Source: Kaistella haifensis DSM 19056 (GTDB lineage Bacteria > Bacteroidota > Bacteroidia > Flavobacteriales > Weeksellaceae). From it: a stretch of 59,844 nucleotides of DNA. The notes under the pieces were generated by a model that ran no database searches, was not told the DNA's origin, and worked only from the letters and a program-made list of their open reading frames with translations. Of this stretch, positions 8,580 to 17,118 are shown in pieces; the first letter of the stretch is position 1; the number at the start of each line of letters is the position of its first letter. The stretch covers positions 1 to 59,844 of the forward strand of contig NZ_JASZ02000013.1 of assembly GCF_000735695.2 (NCBI RefSeq), written 5' to 3'. Both the position numbers and the translations under genes were made by a program.

Positions 8580-9572
8580 TTATTTATTCTTTTTCTGCTT
8601 AAAATAAATTAATCCTGCGCCTAGTAATAAAGATACTGCCAACACTTTTTTCGTTGTTTTTGAAGGCACAGGTAAGCTTGTTTCGCCATAAACTCGGTGT
8701 GGATATTGTGATGGCTCTAAAATATTTCCGCTGTCGTCGGCATTATTTTTATTCATTTTCATCATCATTCGCAGTCCGCCAGTTGCCAAATTGGTTACGC
8801 CATGTGGAAATAAATCGTGTGCGAATTTGATTAGGTACGAACTGACATCTGGGAATTTATCTTTTTTCGGATTTTCCACAAGATTAAAGATTGCCTTTGC
8901 GGTATCTTTTGGATCGGCAGCGAAAGGCGGAATTTTAAAATCTAATCCTGAATATTTTGCCGAATGCATATTTCCTGTTGAACGCTGAACCTGTGGATAC
9001 AGATTGCAAATGTGAATTTGAGGATATGTACTGTATTCACTTTGCAGACCACTCATCATGCCTTTAATCCCTGTTTTTGTCGCCGAATAAACCGAACTGA
9101 AGGGTGCCGGCATAAAACCACCGATAGATACATTATTGATAAGTATTCCTTGATTTTGCTCTTTGAAAACAGGCAAGACGTAGTACGCGCCATGCATATA
9201 CCCCATCAAGTTGGTTCTGATCACTTGTTCGTTAATATCCATCGGGATTTCCTCAAATTTTCCGCTTGCCATAACGCCGGCATTATTTACCCAAACATCT
9301 ATTCTTCCGAACTTTTCCAGTGTATAATCAACCAAGGATTTCACGTCCTCAGCAGAACCCATATCGGTTGCTTTGTAAAATGCCGTCGCACCAAGACTTC
9401 GGCATTCGTCGGTAGCTTTTTGCAAACCTTCCTCACCTCTGGCAGCGAGAATAATTTGATAGCCATTTTTTGCGAATAATTGTGCCGTGGCAAGACCGAC
9501 ACCGCTAGATGCGCCCGTGATTACCGCAGTTTTATTAATTAAACTTAAGTCTACTTCTGATGTATTTTTCAT
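8580..9572 (-). CDS. Short-chain dehydrogenase/reductase, membrane-tailed
   Basis: A 330-residue SDR oxidoreductase of unknown substrate. The NAD(P)-binding motif is TGASSGVG at 19-26, NNAG is at 96-99, and the catalytic set is S149, Y162 and K166 in YSATK. The C-terminal extension beyond the Rossmann domain ends in a hydrophobic helix and a lysine-rich tail (about 308-330), suggesting membrane anchoring. The next gene on the same strand upstream is the GlsB-type protein, separated by a terminator. Its leader resembles those of the neighbouring stress-type genes. A role in stress or lipid metabolism is plausible but not shown. Confidence 0.85.
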   Translation of the reverse strand: MKNTSEVDLSLINKTAVITGASSGVGLATAQLFAKNGYQIILAARGEEGLQKATDECRSLGATAFYKATDMGSAEDVKSLVDYTLEKFGRIDVWVNNAGVMASGKFEEIPMDINEQVIRTNLMGYMHGAYYVLPVFKEQNQGILINNVSIGGFMPAPFSSVYSATKTGIKGMMSGLQSEYSTYPQIHICNLYPQVQRSTGNMHSAKYSGLDFKIPPFAADPKDTAKAIFNLVENPKKDKFPDVSSYLIKFAHDLFPHGVTNLATGGLRMMMKMNKNNADDSGNILEPSQYPHRVYGETSLPVPSKTTKKVLAVSLLLGAGLIYFKQKKNK

Positions 9573-9603
9573 GATATTGAATTTTGTTTAAAAAAATTTT
9601 AGT

Positions 9604-9632
9604 AAAAAAAGCCACAGATCTCTGAGGCTTTT
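9604..9632 (-). terminator. Rho-independent terminator after GlsB-type gene
   Basis: AAAAGCC at 9607-9613 pairs with GGCTTTT at 9626-9632, with CAGA/TCTG continuing the stem inside it after one A-A mismatch. Read on the minus strand, the stem is followed by a run of seven T residues. It separates the GlsB-type gene from the SDR gene. Confidence 0.7.
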
Positions 9633-9659
9633 ATGAATCAGAATATTGATCTGATAAGC

Positions 9660-9908
9660 TTATTTAGCGACCATTCTATAAATCGCAAGACAAATAACTG
9701 CGCCACCTATTGCTACTAAAAAACTTGAAATATTGAAACCGGTCACGTCTACTCCAAAAATCATAGAACCTAACCAACCTCCTACAACAGAACCAATAAT
9801 ACCGATAAGGATGGTTACAATCCAACCGCCAGGATCCGCTCCTGGGTGAATAGCTTTAGCAATTGCTCCTGCGATAAGTCCGAAAATAATCCATGTAAGA
9901 ATTCCCAT
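9660..9908 (-). CDS. GlsB/YeaQ/YmgE-family stress membrane protein
   Basis: A small inner-membrane protein (82 residues) of the transglycosylase-associated/GlsB family. Three hydrophobic segments are visible: residues 1-16, 27-48 and 59-78. Glycine-zipper-like repeats such as IIGSVVGGWLGSMIFG and the family segment HPGADPGGW are present. Members are commonly induced by general or acid stress, but the biochemical role is unknown. The 18 bases ending at the start codon, AAAAAACAAAATATTATG, are identical to those in front of the PPOX-fold gene, suggesting a shared expression signal. It is monocistronic, with a terminator after it. Confidence 0.9.
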   Translation of the reverse strand: MGILTWIIFGLIAGAIAKAIHPGADPGGWIVTILIGIIGSVVGGWLGSMIFGVDVTGFNISSFLVAIGGAVICLAIYRMVAK

Positions 9909-10052
9909 AATATTTTGTTTTTTAATGTTAATAAATAATATTTTAGTTATTAAAAAACTTACAAACGCGATGCCAAAAAACCTTTGTCATTAGTCTTTAA
10001 AGAAATAATTCTTTAAATATTCAATTTCATCTAACTGAGATTTAACCACTTA

Positions 10053-11036
10053 TTAGCTATTTAAATTGTTTCGCATTTTTCCTGATTTCTCGTAAACCGA
10101 CTTTCGGAGATGTTGAATTTTACCAACAGGTTGAAGCGCTACCATATTTATAAAAGGATTGAATGATAGTCTTTCCAAATCCAAACCATTCTCTTCTAAA
10201 ACCTGCAAACAAGTTAATGTTCCAAAATGTTTGAATTCAGTATTCTTCCAGCCTCTTGTCAAAGTATTTATGGGTTGATCTTTTTCGTTATAAGCTAGCT
10301 GATAAAAGATATCGTACTGCAATTTTTCTTGATGAAGATAGGCTTTCACATTTTCATGAATGGACTCACTTACTTTAAATTCGGGATCGAAAAGTTTAGG
10401 AACCAATTTCAATTTAATCATCTTATTTCCTAATCGATATACTCCAACCGAATAATAACTTCTAGCTAAAATGAAATGGTGAAAATTTTTAACCCAAGTT
10501 TTTACCGCTTTGAAAAATGAGAGATTTAACATTTCCAAAAACATGGGTGATACTGCTGAAATAATTCCTAATACTTTAAACGGCTTTAGTAAAAATGAAC
10601 TCGTGAAAAACTGATTGATTTTTATAAATAACTTCAAAAATCCTTTGACTGAATCTGTAGGAAATACGGGGAAATTAACCAACGGATAATTGACTTCCTT
10701 CGATTCGGCTCTATAAATTTTCAATGCAAAGCCAAAGACGGGAAGTTGCTTATCCGATTTTGATATCTTAAGATTTGCATGCGATAAACGGACTGTAGAC
10801 TCATATGACTCCTGAGGAAAAAATTCTTTAACGGCTTCATCATTGGACGGCTCAAAAACAGCTTTAATGTATGCATAAGACTTTGCATGAGCGTCTCGGG
10901 TGGCATAATTCACGTCGCTTATTCGCTTCGATCTTTTAACAAAAAACTCAACGGAAGACAAAGCTTCACTTAATAGAGCCTCCTCTTCCGCCGAAAGTTG
11001 ATTGTATTTAGGATGGTATGGTAATGAATTTTTCAC
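10053..11036 (-). CDS. Catalase-like haem protein
   Basis: A 327-residue protein related to the catalase superfamily. The segment RDAHAKSYAYIKAVF at 47-61 corresponds to the distal haem region of catalases, with H50 as the candidate catalytic histidine. VRLSHANLKISKSD, FGFALKIY and the C-terminal NPF...ALQPVGKIQHLRKSVY also match catalase-family landmarks. It is shorter than monofunctional catalases, so peroxidase or lipid-hydroperoxide chemistry is possible. Translation starts at GTG overlapping the stop of the PPOX-fold gene in TAGTG, so the two are co-translated. Function is inferred from family only. Confidence 0.7.
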   Translation of the reverse strand: MKNSLPYHPKYNQLSAEEEALLSEALSSVEFFVKRSKRISDVNYATRDAHAKSYAYIKAVFEPSNDEAVKEFFPQESYESTVRLSHANLKISKSDKQLPVFGFALKIYRAESKEVNYPLVNFPVFPTDSVKGFLKLFIKINQFFTSSFLLKPFKVLGIISAVSPMFLEMLNLSFFKAVKTWVKNFHHFILARSYYSVGVYRLGNKMIKLKLVPKLFDPEFKVSESIHENVKAYLHQEKLQYDIFYQLAYNEKDQPINTLTRGWKNTEFKHFGTLTCLQVLEENGLDLERLSFNPFINMVALQPVGKIQHLRKSVYEKSGKMRNNLNS

Positions 11037-11551
11037 TAAACATCTAGTTTACCTTCAACACCTCCGTCTTCAATAGAGCTTCCCGTAACTGCCGCAAAAA
11101 TCATCTTAGACATTGCGATGAGTTTATTTTCCTTAGTTTCATAATAATAACCATCGTTTGGCGAAACTTTAATTACGCTAATACTGGGATCATCTTTTCC
11201 ATCGAACCAAGCGTTGGCAAAATTCGTCCAATACTTTTCAATAAGTGCTTTATCCTGAGAAATACTCGCTTTGCCCTTAATAAAAATGTATTCGTATTTT
11301 GAGTTATTCATGAAATAAAGTTCAACATGAGAATCATTTTTGATATCTTGATTCTTATCACTATTTACATCGCTCAAAAACCAAAGATTGCCCTGTTCAT
11401 CCACTTCCTGTAGAGCCATGGGTCTACTTTTTGTCTCGTTGTTTACATTTGTTGAGAAAAAACAGGTACCTGCAGATTCTGCGATTTCTTTAATTTTTTC
11501 AATTGCCGTCTTTCCGCTTAGATCTTCGTGCGGTGATTGTGCATTTGCCAT
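11036..11551 (-). CDS. Pyridoxamine 5'-phosphate oxidase-fold general stress protein
   Basis: A 171-residue split-barrel flavin-binding protein of the general stress protein 26 type. The features are KSRPMALQEVDEQGNLWFLSD near 41-61 and the typical SHVELYFMNNSKYEYIFIKG strand pair. The middle WTNFANAWFDGKDDPSISVIKV region is characteristic of this subgroup. The true cofactor (FMN or F420-like) and substrate are unknown. Its stop overlaps the start of the catalase-like gene, so both form an operon. The leader is identical over 18 bases to that of the GlsB-type gene, fitting a common stress response. Confidence 0.88.
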   Translation of the reverse strand: MANAQSPHEDLSGKTAIEKIKEIAESAGTCFFSTNVNNETKSRPMALQEVDEQGNLWFLSDVNSDKNQDIKNDSHVELYFMNNSKYEYIFIKGKASISQDKALIEKYWTNFANAWFDGKDDPSISVIKVSPNDGYYYETKENKLIAMSKMIFAAVTGSSIEDGGVEGKLDV

Positions 11552-11851
11552 AATATTTTGTTTTTTGATTGTTTCAAAAGCTGTTGCAAGTATTATGCCT
11601 CAAAAAATAAAATAATCATCAAAACAAATTCGAAAAAAAGTTGACAGTAAATAAATGAGCCACCATAATGCCTGCTACAAATTGTCTTAATTATTGTAAT
11701 CGCTTTGGTAGGATAAGCAGACTTTCCTTACACCTACAAACCCAACAAAAAAGCAAACAAAAGCTTGGAAATGGTTATGCTGACGACTGCTTTTCGCAAC
11801 AAATCTTTTTATTTTTGAATAAATCATTCAAAAAACATAAATTTGCGAAAT
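11552..11851. other. Divergent intergenic region
   Basis: A 300-base gap between the minus-strand stress operon and the plus-strand HU-CCDC81 gene. Apart from the plus-strand -7 element at 11838-11845, and a weak TACTTGC-type word on the minus strand upstream of the PPOX-fold gene, I see nothing. The open frames here look like chance frames. Confidence 0.5.
11838..11845 (+). promoter_or_regulatory. -7 promoter element of the HU-CCDC81 gene
   Basis: TAAATTTG matches the Bacteroidetes -7 consensus TAnnTTTG exactly. The start codon used (ATG at 11852) lies only six bases downstream, so the transcript would be leaderless or nearly so. Confidence 0.6.
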
Positions 11852-12619
11852 ATGAATTTTCCAGTTCTCATTCTCGAGTTTCTCAACAAGCATGGTCATG
11901 TGAACATTCCGGGTTTTGGTGTTTTCTATCTGAAGAACACCAATGCATCATTGGACAATGAAAATGCTCATATTTTGCCGCCGGGAAAAGAGGTTGCCTT
12001 TCGTACAGAAACTTCTGAAAAAGATGAAAATCTGGCGGATTTTATTATCCAACAAAACAATCTTTCCCGAATTGAAGCCGAAATTGAACTCAGAAAACTC
12101 ACTAATTTTTGGAACTCCACCCTGGAAAAAGACGGTAAAATCGCCATCGAAAACATAGGAACTTTCTTTCTTGATGACAGCAAACTGCGCTTCACAGGCG
12201 AAAGAACTGTAAACTTATCGCCGGATTTTTATGGTTTGGAAGAAATCAATCTTTCACAAATTAAAAACTCACGGCCAATTGAAAGCGTAGATGGTGGTGC
12301 AAAACCCTATCGCTTCAGCAAAACAATTTTCTGGCTCATTCCAGTTCTATTGGGAATCGGCGTGATTACTTACCTCGGTTTATCGCAACCGGAAATAATT
12401 TTCGGCCAGAAATCTTTTGAAAAAGGCTTCGGCAAGCCGATCGAAAAAAAAATTGAAAATCCATCAGCTAAAACGGATTCCGCAGTGGTCAAGCAATTGG
12501 CCATAGATTCCTTAAAAACAGATTCAACAGCCACAACCATCGCTCCAGCAAAAAAGTGGAGCTCGAAAAAAAAATCTACTTCTAAATGGAAAAAATCAAG
12601 AAAGCCTCAGAATCATTAA
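11852..12619 (+). CDS. HU-CCDC81-type membrane protein
   Basis: A 255-residue protein with two N-terminal HU-like (CCDC81 prokaryotic) domains, approximately residues 1-60 and 62-125. They are recognisable by IPGFGVFYL and IENIGTFFL. A transmembrane helix follows at about 154-175 (IFWLIPVLLGIGVITYLGL), then a low-complexity lysine/serine/threonine-rich tail. HU-CCDC81 proteins in Bacteroidetes are thought to link envelope and nucleoid or wall functions, but the role is unproven. I chose ATG at 11852 over the upstream TTG because it follows the -7 element and gives the conserved MNFPVLILEFL start. It overlaps the thioesterase gene by 34 bases. Confidence 0.8.
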   Translation: MNFPVLILEFLNKHGHVNIPGFGVFYLKNTNASLDNENAHILPPGKEVAFRTETSEKDENLADFIIQQNNLSRIEAEIELRKLTNFWNSTLEKDGKIAIENIGTFFLDDSKLRFTGERTVNLSPDFYGLEEINLSQIKNSRPIESVDGGAKPYRFSKTIFWLIPVLLGIGVITYLGLSQPEIIFGQKSFEKGFGKPIEKKIENPSAKTDSAVVKQLAIDSLKTDSTATTIAPAKKWSSKKKSTSKWKKSRKPQNH

Positions 12620-13101
12620 CGGTAATGACAAATATCGTTTTGCCCAACGAAACCAACTCGCTCCGAAATCTTTTTGGAGGCGAACTGCTCGCGAGAATGG
12701 ATCGTTGCGCATCGATTTCGGCGGCAAGACATTGCGAAAGACGCGTGGTAACGGCTTCTGTGAACCATGTTTCGTTCAATCATCCGATTCCGGAAGGCGG
12801 AATAGTAGTGTTGGAATCCAAAGTTTCGCGGGCATTTTCTACCTCGATGGAAATTTATGTAGATGTGTGGTTGGATGATCCCATTAATCAAACAAAAACG
12901 CACACCAACGAAGGAATTTATACATTTGTAGCGGTAGATGAATTCAACCGCCCGATTCCGATTCCCAAAATCGAACCCGAAACCGAAGAAGAGAAACTTA
13001 GATTTGATGCGGCATTGAGAAGAAAAGAACTTTCACTAATCCTTTCCGGAAGAATGAAACCTTCGGAGTCCGTAGAATTAAAAAAACTATTTTCAGAATA
13101 A
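12586..13101 (+). CDS. Acyl-CoA thioesterase (hotdog fold, YciA-like)
   Basis: A 171-residue hotdog-fold acyl-CoA hydrolase of the BFIT/YciA group that releases free acids from acyl-CoAs. The core motif LPNETNSLRNLFGGELLARMDRCASISAARHC (residues about 19-50) carries the Asn and FGG...MD pattern of the family. VNHVSFNHPIPEG and the ESKVSRAFSTSMEIYVDVW strand follow. The start lies inside the preceding gene; the downstream ATG at codon 14 would remove residues conserved in relatives, so the longer form is preferred. It is directly followed by the dehydrogenase gene with one base between. Confidence 0.9.
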   Translation: MEKIKKASESLTVMTNIVLPNETNSLRNLFGGELLARMDRCASISAARHCERRVVTASVNHVSFNHPIPEGGIVVLESKVSRAFSTSMEIYVDVWLDDPINQTKTHTNEGIYTFVAVDEFNRPIPIPKIEPETEEEKLRFDAALRRKELSLILSGRMKPSESVELKKLFSE

Positions 13102-13102
13102 A

Positions 13103-14032
13103 ATGAAAATTCTTCAACTGGATAAAAATCATCCGCTCATTACCGAACAACTTTCTGCCAAAGGTTTCGAAATTGATGATGATTTCAGCTCGTCTTATGA
13201 TGAAGTTTTAAAAAAAATAGATGCGTACGAGGGCATCATTATCCGCAGCAGAATCCCCATTGACCGCAACTTTATGGAACACGGTAGGAACCTGAAATTC
13301 ATTGCCCGAGTCGGTGCCGGAATGGAAAACATCGATGGCGAATTTGCGACCAAATCTGGAATATCATTAATCAGTTCGCCAGAAGGAAACCGGGATGCTG
13401 TAGCGGAACACGTGTTGGGAATGCTTTTAATTTTGATGAACCGACTCTTCATCGCATCCAACGAAGTGAAAAACGGAATTTGGAAACGTGAAGAAAACCG
13501 CGGTGACGAACTTCTAGGGAAAACCTTCGGCATTATCGGGTACGGAAATATGGGAAAAGCCGTGGCAAAAAGACTGTCGGGTTTTGGAGTTAAGGTGATT
13601 TTCCATGATATTTTGCCCAATCTTTCCGATGAATTTGCAACTCAAGTTTCATTAAAACAACTTCAGGAAGAAGCGGATATTTTGAGTCTGCACCTGCCGA
13701 TTACTCCCGATACGCGATATATTTTTAATGAAAAAATGATTGCCGGAATGAAGAAAAACTTCTATTTCATCAATACCGCCAGAGGAGAAAATGTGAATAC
13801 GAAAGATTTGGTAAAAGCGATGAAATCCGGAAAAATAAAAGCCGTCTGCCTCGATGTTTTGGAATTCGAGAAACCATCTTTCGAAAATATCACTGAGAAA
13901 AATGAAGATTTGGAATACTTATTACAATCGGAAAACGCCATCGTAACGCCACATATCGCAGGCTGGACGATACAAAGCAAAGAAAAATTGGCGCAAATCA
14001 TTGTGGATAAAATACTTGCCCAATTTCCGTAA
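13103..14032 (+). CDS. D-isomer-specific 2-hydroxyacid dehydrogenase
   Basis: A 309-residue NAD-dependent D-2-hydroxyacid dehydrogenase related to phosphoglycerate dehydrogenase. The nucleotide-binding motif is GYGNMG at 146-151. Substrate and catalytic regions are VGAGMENID near 70, NTARGENV with the active-site Arg, and the terminal PHIAGWT with the catalytic His. The C-terminal ACT domain of many serine-pathway enzymes is absent. It could therefore reduce another 2-ketoacid such as glyoxylate or hydroxypyruvate. The start follows the thioesterase stop by one base, so the two are probably co-transcribed. Confidence 0.88.
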   Translation: MKILQLDKNHPLITEQLSAKGFEIDDDFSSSYDEVLKKIDAYEGIIIRSRIPIDRNFMEHGRNLKFIARVGAGMENIDGEFATKSGISLISSPEGNRDAVAEHVLGMLLILMNRLFIASNEVKNGIWKREENRGDELLGKTFGIIGYGNMGKAVAKRLSGFGVKVIFHDILPNLSDEFATQVSLKQLQEEADILSLHLPITPDTRYIFNEKMIAGMKKNFYFINTARGENVNTKDLVKAMKSGKIKAVCLDVLEFEKPSFENITEKNEDLEYLLQSENAIVTPHIAGWTIQSKEKLAQIIVDKILAQFP

Positions 14033-14120
14033 TTCTTAACAATTCTTTATGAGTTTCCAACTCTAAAATTTTAGCAAAATCCCTTATCTTGCGGAGATTT
14101 TTTTTCATAAAATTTTTTAG

Positions 14121-15401
14121 ATGAAGTTATCCCGCAGATTATTTTTCCTTTTAATTCTTTGTTGTTCTCTTATTTCGTGCAAAAAAGAAAATCCCGCAGA
14201 AAACCAGCAAAAAACCACATTGCCCAATTACGGAAACGTCGATCTGGATGATGTTTTCAAAAATAAAGACATCAAACTAAAAAACAAAGATTCCATAGTT
14301 TCGGCAATTGATGATTACTACCAAAAAGTTTGGGTAAAAGGCGATTTGTGGGGCGGATTTTTAGTAGCAAAAGGCGACCAAATCCTCTACGAAAGCTACC
14401 GCGGTTTTGCACAAGACAATCAGCAAGTCCCAATTAATGATACCGTTGCGCTTCACGTTGCCTCCATATCGAAATCCATTACTGCGATGGCAACGATGAA
14501 ATTAGTTGAAGCCGGCCAACTGAAATTGGATGATCCACTCACTAAATTCTTCCCGAAATTCCCTTATCCGGAAGTTACGGTTTTCACCTTGCTTTCCCAA
14601 AGAAGCGGTTTGCCAAAATATGAGCATTTCATTGAAAAAATTCAACCACAACCTGCAGAACTTACCAAAAAATACATCACCAATCAGGATGTGCTGAATC
14701 TTCTGATTCGTTATCAACCAGAACTCGCAAGACCGACCAATACGGGATTTATGTATTGCAATACGAACTATGCATTGTTGGCTTTAATAATAGAAAAAAT
14801 TACCAAAACTCCTTTTCCCGAAGCGATGCAGCAAATTGTTTTCCGACCGCTGAAGATGAAAAATACGTACATTCTTCAGGAAAAAGATATGGAAAGATCT
14901 GCGAAATCTTTTTACCAAAGAGGTCCACGTGTTTATCCTTACGACCGCCTCGATTTGATTTACGGTGATAAAAACGTCTACACCACTCCACGGGATTTGC
15001 TGAATTTTTCTAAAGCATTGTTCGCTGAAAATTTCCTTAGAGAAGATTTAAAAAAGATGGTTTTCGAACCACACAGCAACGAAAAACCAGGCGTAAATAA
15101 CTACGGACTCGGTTTCCGGATGAAGATTTTCGACAATAACGAAAAGCTCACTTATCATAACGGTTGGTGGCATGGAACCAATTCGGTTTTTGCGCATTTG
15201 CTGAAGTCGAATGTTACCATTATCGCAATCGGAAACAAATATTCTAATCGGGTTTATACTTCGTTGGCGCTTTCCGGCCTGTTTGAAAATTTCCCGGTGG
15301 AGAAAGAAAAGTTCCAGAAAATCATGACTGACACGGAAGCAGCGAAAATTCCGAACGCTACAGATTCGCTAAATACTAATAATGAATCGTACAGCGAATA
15401 A
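14121..15401 (+). CDS. Serine hydrolase lipoprotein (class C beta-lactamase fold)
   Basis: A 426-residue serine hydrolase of the beta-lactamase/penicillin-binding superfamily, exported as a lipoprotein: a hydrophobic signal followed by LISC with the acylated Cys at 20. The catalytic SxxK motif is S115-I-S-K118. A YxN-type motif is seen in YCNTNY. The third motif is likely YHNGWWHGTN. In Bacteroidetes such proteins may be peptidases or esterases; no substrate can be assigned. It is probably anchored to the periplasmic face of a membrane. The gene lies 88 bases after the dehydrogenase and 28 bases before the next lipoprotein gene. Confidence 0.88.
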   Translation: MKLSRRLFFLLILCCSLISCKKENPAENQQKTTLPNYGNVDLDDVFKNKDIKLKNKDSIVSAIDDYYQKVWVKGDLWGGFLVAKGDQILYESYRGFAQDNQQVPINDTVALHVASISKSITAMATMKLVEAGQLKLDDPLTKFFPKFPYPEVTVFTLLSQRSGLPKYEHFIEKIQPQPAELTKKYITNQDVLNLLIRYQPELARPTNTGFMYCNTNYALLALIIEKITKTPFPEAMQQIVFRPLKMKNTYILQEKDMERSAKSFYQRGPRVYPYDRLDLIYGDKNVYTTPRDLLNFSKALFAENFLREDLKKMVFEPHSNEKPGVNNYGLGFRMKIFDNNEKLTYHNGWWHGTNSVFAHLLKSNVTIIAIGNKYSNRVYTSLALSGLFENFPVEKEKFQKIMTDTEAAKIPNATDSLNTNNESYSE

Positions 15402-15429
15402 TTTTCTTAATTTTGTTCAAAACATTTCA

Positions 15430-17118
15430 ATGAAGAAATTGTGTTTTCTTGTCATTCTCAATTTTATTTTGCTGTCCTGCGCACGGGTTGGATCACCAGT
15501 CGGAGGCACAAAAGATTCGATTCCCCCAAAAGTCGTAAGTTCCAATATTGATACGCCTCGTGTGAATGTTCCGCGAGATATCAAAGAATTGCGCATCGAT
15601 TTTGATGAATATATCACGCTGAAAGATATCAACAAACAATTGATTATTTCGCCACCGCTGAAGAAAATGACCAAAATAATTCCTTCCGGAATGGCCAATA
15701 AATATTTGCTGATTAAGTGGGAAGATACTTTGCAAGCAAATACTACTTATAATTTCAACTTCGGGAATGCAATTGTTGACAATAACGAAGGAAATGCGCT
15801 TCGATATTACAATTTTGCATTATCTACAGGAGAAAAAATTGACGATTTGTACATCAGCGGAGAGCTGAAAAGCTTAATTGAAGATAAAGAGAAAAAATCT
15901 GAAGAATCGAACTTGGTTGTAGGACTTTATCAGGAGAAAGACACGATGAATTACCGCCAAAAGCCTTATTACATCACGAAAGCTGATCCAGATGGATATT
16001 TCGAACTCAATTATCTGTCGCCGGGAAATTACCATATTATTGCTTTCGACGACGCCAATTCTAATTCGGTATATGATCCGGGAAAAGAAAAAATCGGGTT
16101 TTTGAAGGAAAAAGTGAAGTTAGATAAAAACATTTCCGGCCTTAAAATTTATCTTTTTCCATCCCGAAAAGAGCAGAAATATGCCGAAATGAAGGAAACT
16201 GCCGGAGGAATTCTAATGACTTTCGAAGGCAATCCAGAAACCGTGAAAGTACTTTCATTAAATGAAAAACTACAAGATTACAGAGTTACTCATTCGCCAA
16301 AATCGGACTCAATCAATATTTGGTTTAATGCTAAAAAACAAAACATCGGACTTGAAAGTAGCGAAAATCTGAAGTTCAGCTACGACGATGGCAAAAAACA
16401 AGATACTGTTTCTGTCTTCTATCGCTACAACGCGAAAAACGAGATGTCGATTAGCAATGCAAAAGGAAATTTGTTGCCACCCAATCAGGATTTTGTCATC
16501 AGTTCGAATTATTTTATTGATCGAATTCAACCTGAAAAATGGACGTTGGCTTCGGATAGCATCCAACAAGAATTTACTGCAAAAATTTCCGACAACAATC
16601 CTTATGAAATTCACATAAAATCCAGTTTTAAAGAAGGAAAAAAATACTCGTTGACGGTTCCGAAAGAAAGTATTTCTTCGTTTTATGAAACCATTGCGAA
16701 ATCTTATCGGTTTGATTTTGAATCCGATAAAATGGAAAATTACGGAACATTTGTGTTGTCAATCACCAATGCTCCGTCGCAGAAATTTTGGGTTCAACTC
16801 CTTAGCGAAAACGGTACTGTCGCCTATTCCCGATACGGAACGGAGAATGTTATGACATTTAATTCTTTGAAACCCGGAAAATATAAATTGCGGATTTTGG
16901 TCGATAATAACGAAAACGGAATTTGGGATTCGGCAGATTTCGGGAAATTAGAATTTGCAGAAGATGTTTTCGTATTTGAAAAACCGGTAGAAATTCGTCC
17001 ATTATGGGAAGTTCGAGAGACTTGGGATTTGAAAAAAACCGAGGAGAAACCAACAATTTCAACGCAGGAACCCGCAGAAAAAACCGTCACTACCACTCCA
17101 ATTTCCAATCAACCTTAA
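15430..17118 (+). CDS. Ig-like (Big_5) domain lipoprotein
   Basis: A 562-residue secreted lipoprotein. The start was moved to ATG at 15430, because MKKLCFLVILNFILLSC gives a clean signal with LLSC lipobox, while the longer frame has an unrelated prefix overlapping the upstream gene. An Ig-like Big_5 domain covers about residues 27-110 (PPKVVSSN...DFDEYITL). Beta-rich carboxypeptidase-regulatory-like segments follow (FELNYLSPGNYHIIAFDDANSNSVYD and a second copy-like stretch LKPGKYKLRILVDNNENGIWD). The proline/threonine-rich tail is low complexity. Function unknown; likely an envelope or gliding-associated scaffold. Stop overlaps the next gene's start. Confidence 0.85.
   Translation: MKKLCFLVILNFILLSCARVGSPVGGTKDSIPPKVVSSNIDTPRVNVPRDIKELRIDFDEYITLKDINKQLIISPPLKKMTKIIPSGMANKYLLIKWEDTLQANTTYNFNFGNAIVDNNEGNALRYYNFALSTGEKIDDLYISGELKSLIEDKEKKSEESNLVVGLYQEKDTMNYRQKPYYITKADPDGYFELNYLSPGNYHIIAFDDANSNSVYDPGKEKIGFLKEKVKLDKNISGLKIYLFPSRKEQKYAEMKETAGGILMTFEGNPETVKVLSLNEKLQDYRVTHSPKSDSINIWFNAKKQNIGLESSENLKFSYDDGKKQDTVSVFYRYNAKNEMSISNAKGNLLPPNQDFVISSNYFIDRIQPEKWTLASDSIQQEFTAKISDNNPYEIHIKSSFKEGKKYSLTVPKESISSFYETIAKSYRFDFESDKMENYGTFVLSITNAPSQKFWVQLLSENGTVAYSRYGTENVMTFNSLKPGKYKLRILVDNNENGIWDSADFGKLEFAEDVFVFEKPVEIRPLWEVRETWDLKKTEEKPTISTQEPAEKTVTTTPISNQP

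Noticed and set aside
11668-11961. 97-codon plus-strand open frame before the HU-CCDC81 gene
   Set aside because: It overlaps the promoter and start of the HU-CCDC81 gene in another frame and has no family pattern.
17004-17117. N-terminal extension of the haem-binding protein
   Set aside because: The extra 38 residues are a shifted reading of the upstream lipoprotein gene; the ATG at 17118 gives a proper anchor helix.
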